The notes under the pieces were generated by a model. It was not told where the DNA came from. It saw nothing but the letters and a program-made list of their open reading frames with translations, and searched no databases. The position numbers and the translations under genes were made by a program. Positions 44,768 through 52,516 of a DNA stretch of 64,000 nucleotides are shown here, piece after piece. Origin of the DNA: Thiovibrio sp964588325 (GTDB lineage: Bacteria; Desulfobacterota; Desulfobulbia; Desulfobulbales; Desulfurivibrionaceae); assembly GCA_964588325.1 (NCBI GenBank), contig CAZPOR010000012.1:58404-122403 (forward strand), given 5' to 3'. The number at the start of each line of letters is the position of its first letter. Position 1 is the stretch's first letter.

Positions 44768-45015
44768 TAGTGAAACTGATTGATTTTCTGCGTGACCGGT
44801 TGCAACTGGTCATCCGCCTGTCCTACGTCGGGCTGGCGCTTCTGGTGGCTTGGGACGTTGTCTTTGTCTCCAAGGAACATGCCCATACCGCGGCTGAACG
44901 GATCCCGGGGTTCTGGGCGGCTTTCGGCTTTGTCGCCTGTGTGGTGATCATCATTGTTTCCAAGTGGTACGGCCACCTGGGGATCATGACCCGTGAGGAT
45001 TACTATGATAACTGA
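44764..45015 (+). CDS. Small two-helix membrane protein between antiporter subunits
   Basis: Protein of 83 aa with two predicted helices (LVIRLSYVGLALLVAWDVVF and WAAFGFVACVVIIIVSKWYG) and a charged tail (TREDYYDN). It overlaps both neighbours (4 and 11 nt), so it is translationally coupled to them and is probably a structural subunit joining the two antiporter-type proteins. I do not recognise a named family; Mrp-type small subunits are a loose parallel. Confidence 0.8.
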   Translation: MIVKLIDFLRDRLQLVIRLSYVGLALLVAWDVVFVSKEHAHTAAERIPGFWAAFGFVACVVIIIVSKWYGHLGIMTREDYYDN

Positions 45016-46801
45016 TTTCTGGCTGCATCCAGCCCTGATACTCATTGTTGGCGCCTTTATCCTGCCGTTTTTGCCGAAGTGGCTGAAACGGCCCTATCTG
45101 GTCATTGTTCCGACCCTGGCCTTTCTGGATGTGCTCTCCATGCAGGGGCAGCACGGCACCTTTGGGGTGGTTCGTTTTCTCGATTGGTACCTCACCTTTG
45201 GCCGGGTGGATGGGTTGAGCATGGTCTTTGCCTACATCATGACCCTGATGTGCATCATCGGCACCATCTACGGGCTGCATGTGGAGGATGATTTCCAGCA
45301 TGTCGCGGCGTGGCTCTATGTGGCCGGCTCATTAGGGGTTATCTTCTGCGCTGATTATCTGGTGCTCTTCCTCTTCTGGGAGCTGATGGCTTTTGCCTCG
45401 GTCTTTTTGGTCTGGTTCCGCAGGCGGCCCGAATCCCTGGCCGTGGGCTACCGCTATCTGCTGGTGCATACCGCTGGCGGCCTCGCTCTGCTGGCCGGGT
45501 TGATCCTCCGCTACCAGGCCACCGGCGGCGACCTCTCCTTCGGCCCCATTGGCGTGGGCAGCCCGAGCCTTTCCACCTACCTGATCATGATCGGTTTTCT
45601 CCTGAACGCCGCAGTGCCGCCGTTCCATGCCTGGCTGCCCGACGCCTATGGGGAAGCAACCGTTACCGGCGCGGTCTTCATGTGCGCCTTTACTACCAAA
45701 ACCGCGGTTTACGCCCTGGCCCGCGCCTTTGCCGGCATGGAGATCCTGGTGCCGCTGGGGGTGTGCATGGCCCTCTACGGTGTGGTCTACGCGGTGCTTG
45801 AAAACGATGCCCGGCGGCTGCTGGCCTACCACATCATCAGCCAGGTCGGCTACATGGTGGCAGGGGTGGGCATCGGCACCGAGCTAGCCATCAACGGCGC
45901 TTGCGCCCACGCCTTTGCCCATATCCTCTACAAGGGCTTGCTGTTCATGGGCTGTGGTTCCGTGCTGCACATGACCGGCAAGAGCAAGTTCTCAGAGCTG
46001 GGCGGCCTGTACAAAAAAATGCCCATGGCCTTTGTCTTCACCATGATCGGAGGGCTGTCCATCTCCGCCTTTCCGCTCTTTTCCGGCTTTGTCAGCAAGG
46101 CGATGATCGTGGCGGCAGGCTTTGAGGTCCACAACTACTGGGCCGCCTTCCTCCTCACCCTGGCCTCGGCCGGTACCTTTCTCCACACCGGACTCAAGGT
46201 GCCTTATTTCATCTGGTTCGGTAAAAACAACTGCAGCAAGGAAACCTGGGACAAGGCCGCGGATCCGCCATGGAACATGCAGCTCGGCATGGGTATTGCC
46301 GCTTTCCTCTGCATCCTGATCGGCAGCTACACCCCGTACCTCTATAACATGCTGCCGTATCCGCAGATTGCCGCAGGCTATCATCCGTATAATACGTACC
46401 ATCTTTCAGAGACCTTGCAGATTCTGCTCTTTACCGCCCTGGGTTTCTTCCTGCTCATCAAGAAGCTGGCGCCGGAGCCCAAGATCAGCATCGATCTGGA
46501 CTGGTTCTATCGCATGGGTGGCCGCGGGTTTCTCTGGCTGGCGAAAAAACCCATCCAGTGGGCGGACAGTTGTGTCAGCGAGGGCTATCGTTACGTCGGG
46601 TTGATGCCGTTGATGACCACGGCCAAGTTCTGGTCCTGGTTCGACTGGCACGCCATTGACGGTGTGGTCGACGGCCTGGCAAAAACAGTGCGCGGCATCG
46701 GGGGCTTGGTGCGGCGGATGCAGAGCGGCCAGTTGCAGTACAACATTTTTTATGCGGTATCTTTTGTTGCAGTTGCTCTGGTTCTATATGTATTTGCCTG
46801 A
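45005..46801 (+). CDS. nuoL: NuoL-like antiporter-type subunit
   Basis: Membrane protein of 598 aa. The TM5 Glu is in LVLFLFWELMAFASV, the TM7 Lys in FMCAFTTKTAVYAL, the loop in VPPFHAWLPDAYGEA, plus HIISQVGYMVAG. The extra C-terminal 100 residues with an amphipathic segment and a final helix (YNIFYAVSFVAVALVLYVFA) resemble the NuoL lateral arm and last helix, so I assign it the NuoL position. Overall it is also close to MrpA/MrpD relatives. Start ATG 45005 has AGGA upstream and overlaps the small gene; GTG 44993 is possible. Confidence 0.88.
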   Translation: MITDFWLHPALILIVGAFILPFLPKWLKRPYLVIVPTLAFLDVLSMQGQHGTFGVVRFLDWYLTFGRVDGLSMVFAYIMTLMCIIGTIYGLHVEDDFQHVAAWLYVAGSLGVIFCADYLVLFLFWELMAFASVFLVWFRRRPESLAVGYRYLLVHTAGGLALLAGLILRYQATGGDLSFGPIGVGSPSLSTYLIMIGFLLNAAVPPFHAWLPDAYGEATVTGAVFMCAFTTKTAVYALARAFAGMEILVPLGVCMALYGVVYAVLENDARRLLAYHIISQVGYMVAGVGIGTELAINGACAHAFAHILYKGLLFMGCGSVLHMTGKSKFSELGGLYKKMPMAFVFTMIGGLSISAFPLFSGFVSKAMIVAAGFEVHNYWAAFLLTLASAGTFLHTGLKVPYFIWFGKNNCSKETWDKAADPPWNMQLGMGIAAFLCILIGSYTPYLYNMLPYPQIAAGYHPYNTYHLSETLQILLFTALGFFLLIKKLAPEPKISIDLDWFYRMGGRGFLWLAKKPIQWADSCVSEGYRYVGLMPLMTTAKFWSWFDWHAIDGVVDGLAKTVRGIGGLVRRMQSGQLQYNIFYAVSFVAVALVLYVFA

Positions 46802-46920
46802 GCCGTCGTCGCTGTAGCACGATGATTTGGATGGCCAAAACGGCACAAGGACCCGTACGAAAGGGGCTACAGAGCATAGCGTATTGTGTAGCGGCTCCTA
46901 ATTTTTATTACTGAGGATAG
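46802..46920. repeat. Palindrome-bearing gap, family B repeat, copy 1
   Basis: This gap before nuoM contains a block around 46837-46895 (CGGCACAAGGACCCGTACGA, then GGGGCTACAGAG, then CGGCTCCTAATTT) that resembles the rpsO leader near 57542-57611. The arms AGGACCCGTA and TAGCGGCTCCT can pair imperfectly. It is probably a dispersed palindromic element. No promoter is obvious. Confidence 0.45.
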
Positions 46921-46925
46921 TGGGA

Positions 46926-48449
46926 ATGGACTTTTTGATAATGAATGCGATGGGGTTTCCCATTCTGAGCGCCCTGATCTTTCTGCCCTTGGCCGGCGCC
47001 CTGATTTTGTTATGTATTCCCGGGGACACGGCGGCCAAGAACTGGACGATGCTGGTGACCGTGGTCACGGCGCTGGTCTCCCTGCCTCTCTACTGGAATT
47101 TTGATGCGACCACGGCCAAATATCAATTCGGCGAACACGCCTCCTGGATCTCCGCCCTGAATATCAACTATACCCTGGGCATCGACGGCATTTCCCTGCT
47201 GCTGGTTCTGCTGACTACCCTGATCATGCCCCTGTGCGTGCTCGGATCCTGGCGCTACATTGACAAGCGGGTCAAGGAGTTCATGGTTTGCCTGCTGCTC
47301 ATGGAAACTTCCATGCTCGGCGTGTTCATGGCCCTTGATTTCATTCTCTTTTACCTGTTGTGGGAAGCGATGCTCATCCCCATGTACCTGTTGATCGCGG
47401 TGTGGGGCGGCCCGCGCAAGGTGTATGCTTCGACCAAATTTTTCCTCTACACCCTGGCGGGCTCGGTCCTGCTGCTTGTCGCCATTATCGGCCTCTATCT
47501 TGACCAGGGCACTTTCAGTATTCCCGCCCTGATGGGACAGGATTATTCCACTACCTTCCAGATTGTGGTCTTCCTCGCCTTTTTTCTGGCCTTTGCCATC
47601 AAGGTGCCGATGTTCCCTTTCCATACCTGGCTGCCCGCCGCCCATGTAGAGGCGCCCACCGCCGGCAGTGTTATTCTGGCCTCGATCCTGTTGAAAATGG
47701 GCACCTACGGCTTTTTGCGCTTTTGCCTGCCCATCACCCCGGAAGCCACCATACTGTTCATCCCCTACATTCTCTGGCTTTCGGTGATTGGTATTCTGTA
47801 CGGCGGTTTCACCGCCCTGGCCCAGCAGGACATGAAGAAGCTGATAGCCTATTCCAGTGTCGGGCATATGGGCTTTGTCACCCTTGGGATCTTTGTGCTC
47901 AACCAGCAGGGCATTGAGGGGGCGCTTTTGCAGATGATCAATCACGGCATCACCACCGGTGCCCTCTTTTTCTGCGTGGGCATGATTTACGAACGTACCC
48001 ATAGCCGGGAGCTGGACGCTGCGGCTGGTCTCGGCAAATACATGCCGGTGTATGTGAGCTTTCTTGCATTTTTCTCGCTGTCCTCCCTTGCCTTCCCGGG
48101 AACCAACAGTTTTGTCGGGGAGTTCATGATCCTGGTTGGCGGTTTTGCCAACAATAAGATCGTGACGGCATTCGCCATTCCGGGGGCGGTGTTGGCTGCC
48201 GCTTACATGTTCCGCATGCTCCAGAGGGTGGCGTGGGGCAGGCCTGTGAATCCGGATCATTCTGGGATCTTGGATCTCAATGTCCGCGAAATTGTAACCC
48301 TGGCGCCCTTGCTCTTCTTCGTTTTCTGGATTGGTTTGTCGCCCGAGCCTTTCCTGAGGGTGATGCATGTGAGCGTTACCCACCTCATCGAGCAGGTGGG
48401 GTTTGCCTCGGATGGTGCTGTTTCTGTCGCAAAGCTGATGATTCCGTAG
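46926..48449 (+). CDS. nuoM: Complex I subunit NuoM
   Basis: Antiporter-type membrane subunit of 507 aa. The TM5 Glu is in FILFYLLWEAMLIPMYLLI, the loop in MFPFHTWLPAAHVEAPTAGS, the TM7 Lys in ILASILLKMGTYGF, and IAYSSVGHMGFV and FPGTNSFVGEFMI are typical of NuoM. ATG 46926 is taken; GTG 46920 in frame is also possible. Confidence 0.96.
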   Translation: MDFLIMNAMGFPILSALIFLPLAGALILLCIPGDTAAKNWTMLVTVVTALVSLPLYWNFDATTAKYQFGEHASWISALNINYTLGIDGISLLLVLLTTLIMPLCVLGSWRYIDKRVKEFMVCLLLMETSMLGVFMALDFILFYLLWEAMLIPMYLLIAVWGGPRKVYASTKFFLYTLAGSVLLLVAIIGLYLDQGTFSIPALMGQDYSTTFQIVVFLAFFLAFAIKVPMFPFHTWLPAAHVEAPTAGSVILASILLKMGTYGFLRFCLPITPEATILFIPYILWLSVIGILYGGFTALAQQDMKKLIAYSSVGHMGFVTLGIFVLNQQGIEGALLQMINHGITTGALFFCVGMIYERTHSRELDAAAGLGKYMPVYVSFLAFFSLSSLAFPGTNSFVGEFMILVGGFANNKIVTAFAIPGAVLAAAYMFRMLQRVAWGRPVNPDHSGILDLNVREIVTLAPLLFFVFWIGLSPEPFLRVMHVSVTHLIEQVGFASDGAVSVAKLMIP

Positions 48450-48486
48450 TGGAATTTTCTTAAGGATTTAAGGGTGTTAGGGGTGA

Positions 48487-48520
48487 TAACGAAATAGCCG
48501 ATACAGCGACGATTTCGTTA
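48487..48520. repeat. Inverted repeat between nuoM and nuoN
   Basis: TAACGAAAT (48487-48495) is perfectly inverted at 48512-48520 (ATTTCGTTA). The surrounding GATAACGAAA...TTTCGTTACCGCTC resembles the core of the family B elements before nuoM and rpsO. No T-tract follows. Confidence 0.5.
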
Positions 48521-48593
48521 CCGCTCTTTATGCCGGTCGCGGCATTAAACGTTGTAGTTATTTTTGAACAACGGCTTACGCAAAGGATACAAA

Positions 48594-50015
48594 ATGAAGC
48601 TCATGCTGTTTGCTCCAGAATTATTTCTTCTCTTGGGGAGTCTGGTCCTTTTTCTGCTCAGCACCGGCAAGGTTGGCGGCAAGACGGCTCGCGCCGTGAC
48701 GCTGACTCTGGCGTTGGGCAGTGTGCTGGTCTGTTTTGCCTGTTTGCGTCAGGAGGGCACTCTGTTTTTTGAGGCGTACCGGATTGATTTCTTCTCGCAG
48801 CTCATCAAGCTCGTCATTGCCTTGGGGTTTGCGGTTGTTCTGCTGTTCAGCACGGAGCTCAAGGGCGTCGATGACGAGATCCGCCCCGAATATTACCTGT
48901 TCCTGACCTTGAGCACCCTCGGTCTCCTTATGCTGGTGAGCAGCGTGGAGCTGCTCACCATGTTCATCGCCCTGGAGCTCTCTTCCTACTCCCTTTATCT
49001 TCTGGTGCCCATGCGCGATGACCGGACGGGAGTGCGGATGCAAATGGAGTCCGCCATCAAGTACATCCTTTTCGGGGTGGTCGCCACCGGGGTGATGCTG
49101 TTCGGTATGAGCTATCTTTTTGGCCTTACCGGCACGACCTATCTTGTCGAACTGCTGCCGAGACTCCACCAGATGATGGGCAGCCCCGCAGCCCTCATCG
49201 CCATCGCCATGGTTCTGGGCGGCTTCTTTTTCAAGCTGGCGGTGTTCCCCTTCCACTCCTGGGTTCCGGATGTCTATCAAGGGGCTTCCAACGAAACAAC
49301 CGCATTCATCGCTTCGGTTCCCAAGGTTGCGGCCGTGGCCATGCTTATCCGTCTTACCGCACTGGCCACCCCGGAAGGCCAAGCTATTGTTACCATGCTC
49401 ATCATCCTTTCGGTCTGTTCGATGTTTTACGGCAACTTGGTCGCCTTGGTTCAAACCGACATGAAAAGGATGCTCGGCTTCTCGGGCATAGCCCATGCCG
49501 GGTACGTCCTGTTGGGTCTCGTCACCATGCAGGAGGTCGGCTATGCCGCATCGCTGTATTACATTGCCGGCTATCTGGTGATGAACCTTGCCGCCTTTCT
49601 GGTTATCTGCAAAGTGTCCGAGCACGGCGAGAACCTTGCGGTCGATGACCTGAGCGGGTTGCACAAGCGCGCCCCCTTGCTGGCCCTGACTCTTGCGGTC
49701 AGCATGTTTGCCATGGCCGGAATCCCGCCCTTTGTCGGGTTCATGGGTAAGTTCATACTGCTGACCGGGGCTTACAAGGCCGGGCATCTTCCCTTGGTCA
49801 TCCTTGCGGCCATCAATACCGCCATCTCCATCTATTATTATCTCTCCGTGGTTCGGGTGACCTACTCGGCCAGTCCGGAAGATCGTCCCGCTGTATTGGT
49901 CGGCGGGGTATCCAAGATGGTAAGTGTTGCCCTGGTCCTGGTCATCATCGCCATGGGACTTCTTCCCGATCAACTTCTTGAATTGGCCACCGAGGCTGTT
50001 CGCGCCATCCTCTAG
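48594..50015 (+). CDS. nuoN: Complex I subunit NuoN
   Basis: Antiporter-type membrane subunit of 473 aa that joins the pump arm to NuoK. The TM5 Glu is in FIALELSSYSLYLLV, the loop in VFPFHSWVPDVYQGASNETT, the TM7 Lys in SVPKVAAVAM, and MKRMLGFSGIAHAGYVLLG follows. ATG 48594 has AAAGGA upstream; a TTG at 48564 is in the same frame but unlikely. A hairpin AGGCCTCG/CGAGGCCT (50014-50032) overlaps the stop codon and may mark the 3' end of the operon. Confidence 0.96.
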   Translation: MKLMLFAPELFLLLGSLVLFLLSTGKVGGKTARAVTLTLALGSVLVCFACLRQEGTLFFEAYRIDFFSQLIKLVIALGFAVVLLFSTELKGVDDEIRPEYYLFLTLSTLGLLMLVSSVELLTMFIALELSSYSLYLLVPMRDDRTGVRMQMESAIKYILFGVVATGVMLFGMSYLFGLTGTTYLVELLPRLHQMMGSPAALIAIAMVLGGFFFKLAVFPFHSWVPDVYQGASNETTAFIASVPKVAAVAMLIRLTALATPEGQAIVTMLIILSVCSMFYGNLVALVQTDMKRMLGFSGIAHAGYVLLGLVTMQEVGYAASLYYIAGYLVMNLAAFLVICKVSEHGENLAVDDLSGLHKRAPLLALTLAVSMFAMAGIPPFVGFMGKFILLTGAYKAGHLPLVILAAINTAISIYYYLSVVRVTYSASPEDRPAVLVGGVSKMVSVALVLVIIAMGLLPDQLLELATEAVRAIL

Positions 50016-50070
50016 GCCTCGATCCGAGGCCTCCCATCCGTGGAGTTTCCGCCTGTGCCAGGGGAGACTC

Positions 50071-50098
50071 TTGACAAGTGGCAAAATAACTGTATAAT
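50071..50098 (+). promoter_or_regulatory. Sigma-70 promoter of tRNA-Gly
   Basis: TTGACA (50071-50076), 16 bp, TATAAT (50093-50098). Both hexamers match consensus perfectly. Transcription should begin about 50105, some 14 bp before the tRNA. Confidence 0.8.
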
Positions 50099-50118
50099 CT
50101 ACAGAATTATTCGGGCCG

Positions 50119-50193
<75 letters not shown>

Positions 50194-50326
50194 GTTAAGC
50201 GTCGGCGATTCCGGCCTCCCCTGGGAAGAAAACGCAATGTTTTCTTGGGGGCATGGGCGCCGTCCGGACGTGGTGGTGTTTCTCGTATTGCAAGAGCCGG
50301 TCATTCCGATTCGGTTATTTTTTGAA

Positions 50327-50350
50327 AGTGGGCTCAGGCCCGCTTTTTTT
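50327..50350 (+). terminator. Rho-independent terminator downstream of tRNA-Gly
   Basis: AGTGGGC (50327-50333) pairs with GCCCGCT (50338-50344) over loop TCAG, with one G-T pair, followed by a run of T residues. It ends 16 bp before rimP. The 50194-50326 stretch between tRNA and hairpin shows no gene. Confidence 0.75.
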
Positions 50351-50366
50351 ATTGGTATACTGTGCC

Positions 50367-50840
50367 ATGGAAGAAGAGGCGATAGAATCACCCTTGGTTC
50401 GCCGTTTGCTGGCGCTTGCCGGGCCGGTGGTCGAAGATTTGGGCTGTGAGTTGGTCGAGTTGCAATTCAGGCGCGAGGCACCCGGTTGGGTTCTCCGTCT
50501 TGTCATCGATCATGAAAATGGTGTCTCCATTGACGACTGCGCCAGGATCAGCCGCGAGGTCGCTCATCTTCTCGAGGTGGAGGACCCCATTGAACAGTCA
50601 TACAGTCTTGAGGTTTCTTCGCCCGGCCTTGACCGGCCATTGAAGAGCGAGAGAGATTTTTTGCGCTGCAAGGGAAAAAAGGCCAAGGTGGTTGTCAGGG
50701 AGCCCATCGACGGCCAGAACCAGTGGATTGGCCTGATCGAAGATGCGACCCGGGAGTCGGTAACCCTGCGTACCGACCATGGTATAATAGAAATTCCGGT
50801 TATCCGGATTAAAAAGGCCCGTCTGGTTATTGAGTTTTAA
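50367..50840 (+). CDS. rimP: Ribosome maturation factor RimP
   Basis: Cytoplasmic 30S assembly factor of 157 aa. Motifs: DLGCELVELQFRRE, VLRLVIDHENGVSIDDCAR, and YSLEVSSPGLDRPL. It starts the rimP-nusA-rnpM-infB gene order typical of many bacteria. ATG 50367 gives the normal N-terminus; the longer frame runs through the terminator. Confidence 0.95.
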   Translation: MEEEAIESPLVRRLLALAGPVVEDLGCELVELQFRREAPGWVLRLVIDHENGVSIDDCARISREVAHLLEVEDPIEQSYSLEVSSPGLDRPLKSERDFLRCKGKKAKVVVREPIDGQNQWIGLIEDATRESVTLRTDHGIIEIPVIRIKKARLVIEF

Positions 50841-50931
50841 AACCGAATGGCCGGTGTTGGTCATGGCGAGAGCACCGTTTTCGGTGGCTGATGCCTGGGC
50901 GTAATCGCCGCAAGAGAGACAGGAGAGAGCA

Positions 50932-52221
50932 ATGCTGTCAGATTTGAAACGAATTATTGATCAGATAAGTAGAGACAAGGGGATTGATCGTCAGTTGCTG
51001 ATTGACGCCATCGAGGAAGCGGTGATGTCCGCGGCCAAGAAGAAATTCGGGCAGCGACGGGAGCTCGAGGCTCGATATAACGATGAGATCGGCGAGGTTG
51101 AACTCTTCCAGTTCCGCAATGTGGTTGAGGCGGTGGAGGATGAGCAGACCGAGATCTCCCTGGCCGAGGCCCTGACTCTTGATCCTGAGGTGCAATTAGG
51201 CGATGAGCTTGGCAGCAAGATGGACAGCGTCGCTGATCTTGGCCGTATTGCAGCGCAGTCCGCCAAGCAGGTGATCATCCAGAAGATGAAGGACGCTGAG
51301 TGCAATGTTATTTATGAAATGTACAAGGAGCGCAAGGGCGAGGTGGTCAACGGCATTGTGCAGCGCTTCGAACGGGGCAATATCATCGTCAATCTCGGCC
51401 GGACCGACGCCATCCTGCCCACCAAGGAGCAGATGCCCCGCAAGTCTTACCGCCAGGGGGATCGGATCCGAGCCCTGCTTCTCGATGTCCGCCAGAGCAG
51501 CAGGGATCCCCAGTTGGTCCTGAGCCGGACCAATGACGAGTTCCTTACCAAACTGTTTGCCATGGAGGTTCCTGAGATTGCCGAAGGGATCGTGAAGATC
51601 ATGGGGGTAAGCCGCGAGCCGGGCGCCCGCGCCAAGATTGCGGTGAGTTCCTCCGAGTCGGATGTCGATCCGGTAGGCGCCTGTGTCGGGATGAAGGGGT
51701 CCCGGGTCCAGAACGTGGTTCAGGAGTTACAGGGAGAAAAGATCGATATCGTGCCCTGGAGCCCGGATCCGGCCCGTTATGTTTCCAATGCCTTGTCCCC
51801 GGCCCAGGTTTCCCTGGTGGTGGTGGACGAGGAGAAAAAAACCTTGCTGGTGGTTGTGCCCGATGACCAGCTTTCCCTGGCCATCGGCAGGCAGGGACAG
51901 AATGTGCGTTTGGCCGGGGCTCTTCTCGGTTGGCGGATTGATGTGAAGAGCGAGCAGAAATATGCTAAATTCAGCGAAGAAGGCTTCCAATCGCTTCTTG
52001 ATGTGCAGGGAATGGACGAAAAGACCGCGGAAGCGCTCTATGATGCGGGCTTTAATTCGGCCCAGGAGCTGGCCCAGGCCGAGGTTGCAACGGTGCTTGC
52101 CGAACTGGAATCCCTGGACGAGAACAGGGCTGCCCGCTTGATCGCCTCCGCGCAAAAAGCCAACGCCGCCCAGGGGCAGGATGATTCAGAATCTGCCTCA
52201 ACCGGGGATGAAGAGAAATAG
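50932..52221 (+). CDS. nusA: Transcription termination/antitermination factor NusA
   Basis: RNA polymerase-binding factor of 429 aa with an N-terminal domain, S1 domain (KGEVVNGIVQRFERGNIIVN), two KH domains (REPGARAKIAV, then GMKGSRVQNVVQELQGEKID) and a helix-hairpin-helix C-terminal part (FQSLLDVQGMDEKTAEALYD). A ribosome-binding site GACAGGAGAGAG precedes ATG 50932. Confidence 0.97.
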   Translation: MLSDLKRIIDQISRDKGIDRQLLIDAIEEAVMSAAKKKFGQRRELEARYNDEIGEVELFQFRNVVEAVEDEQTEISLAEALTLDPEVQLGDELGSKMDSVADLGRIAAQSAKQVIIQKMKDAECNVIYEMYKERKGEVVNGIVQRFERGNIIVNLGRTDAILPTKEQMPRKSYRQGDRIRALLLDVRQSSRDPQLVLSRTNDEFLTKLFAMEVPEIAEGIVKIMGVSREPGARAKIAVSSSESDVDPVGACVGMKGSRVQNVVQELQGEKIDIVPWSPDPARYVSNALSPAQVSLVVVDEEKKTLLVVVPDDQLSLAIGRQGQNVRLAGALLGWRIDVKSEQKYAKFSEEGFQSLLDVQGMDEKTAEALYDAGFNSAQELAQAEVATVLAELESLDENRAARLIASAQKANAAQGQDDSESASTGDEEK

Positions 52222-52516
52222 GCCCTTGTGGATGACCACCGTTCCCGGGGGGAGAGGCAGGGTGCCGGTCCGGACATGTCTGGGGTGCCGTCAGCGGAAA
52301 GCACAGCCGGAGATGTGGCGGTTTGCCGTGGACAATAACGGTCGTGTATTGAAGGATTTTCGCGGGAAGCATGATGGGCGTCATGCGTATTGTTGTCAGG
52401 ATGACGGGTGTCTGCGGAAATTTTTTAAAAACAAAAAAGGATTATCCAGAGCGTTTCGCCAACAGGTGCTGGGATTTGACGAAGGGGTGCAAGACCTCTT
52501 CGGGAGTGAGCAATGA
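52208..52516 (+). CDS. rnpM: YlxR/RnpM-type RNA-binding protein
   Basis: Small basic protein of 102 aa with the YlxR signature PVRTCLGCRQRK near residue 20 and GRHAYCCQDDGCLRKF. The family was shown in Bacillus to modulate RNase P, hence RnpM. It overlaps nusA by 14 nt and infB by 4 nt. ATG 52232 is an alternative start. Confidence 0.88.
   Translation: MKRNRPLWMTTVPGGRGRVPVRTCLGCRQRKAQPEMWRFAVDNNGRVLKDFRGKHDGRHAYCCQDDGCLRKFFKNKKGLSRAFRQQVLGFDEGVQDLFGSEQ

Noticed and set aside
48621..50084. Minus-strand open frame (487 aa) across nuoN
   Set aside because: His-, Gln- and Gly-rich shadow of a membrane protein gene; not a real product.
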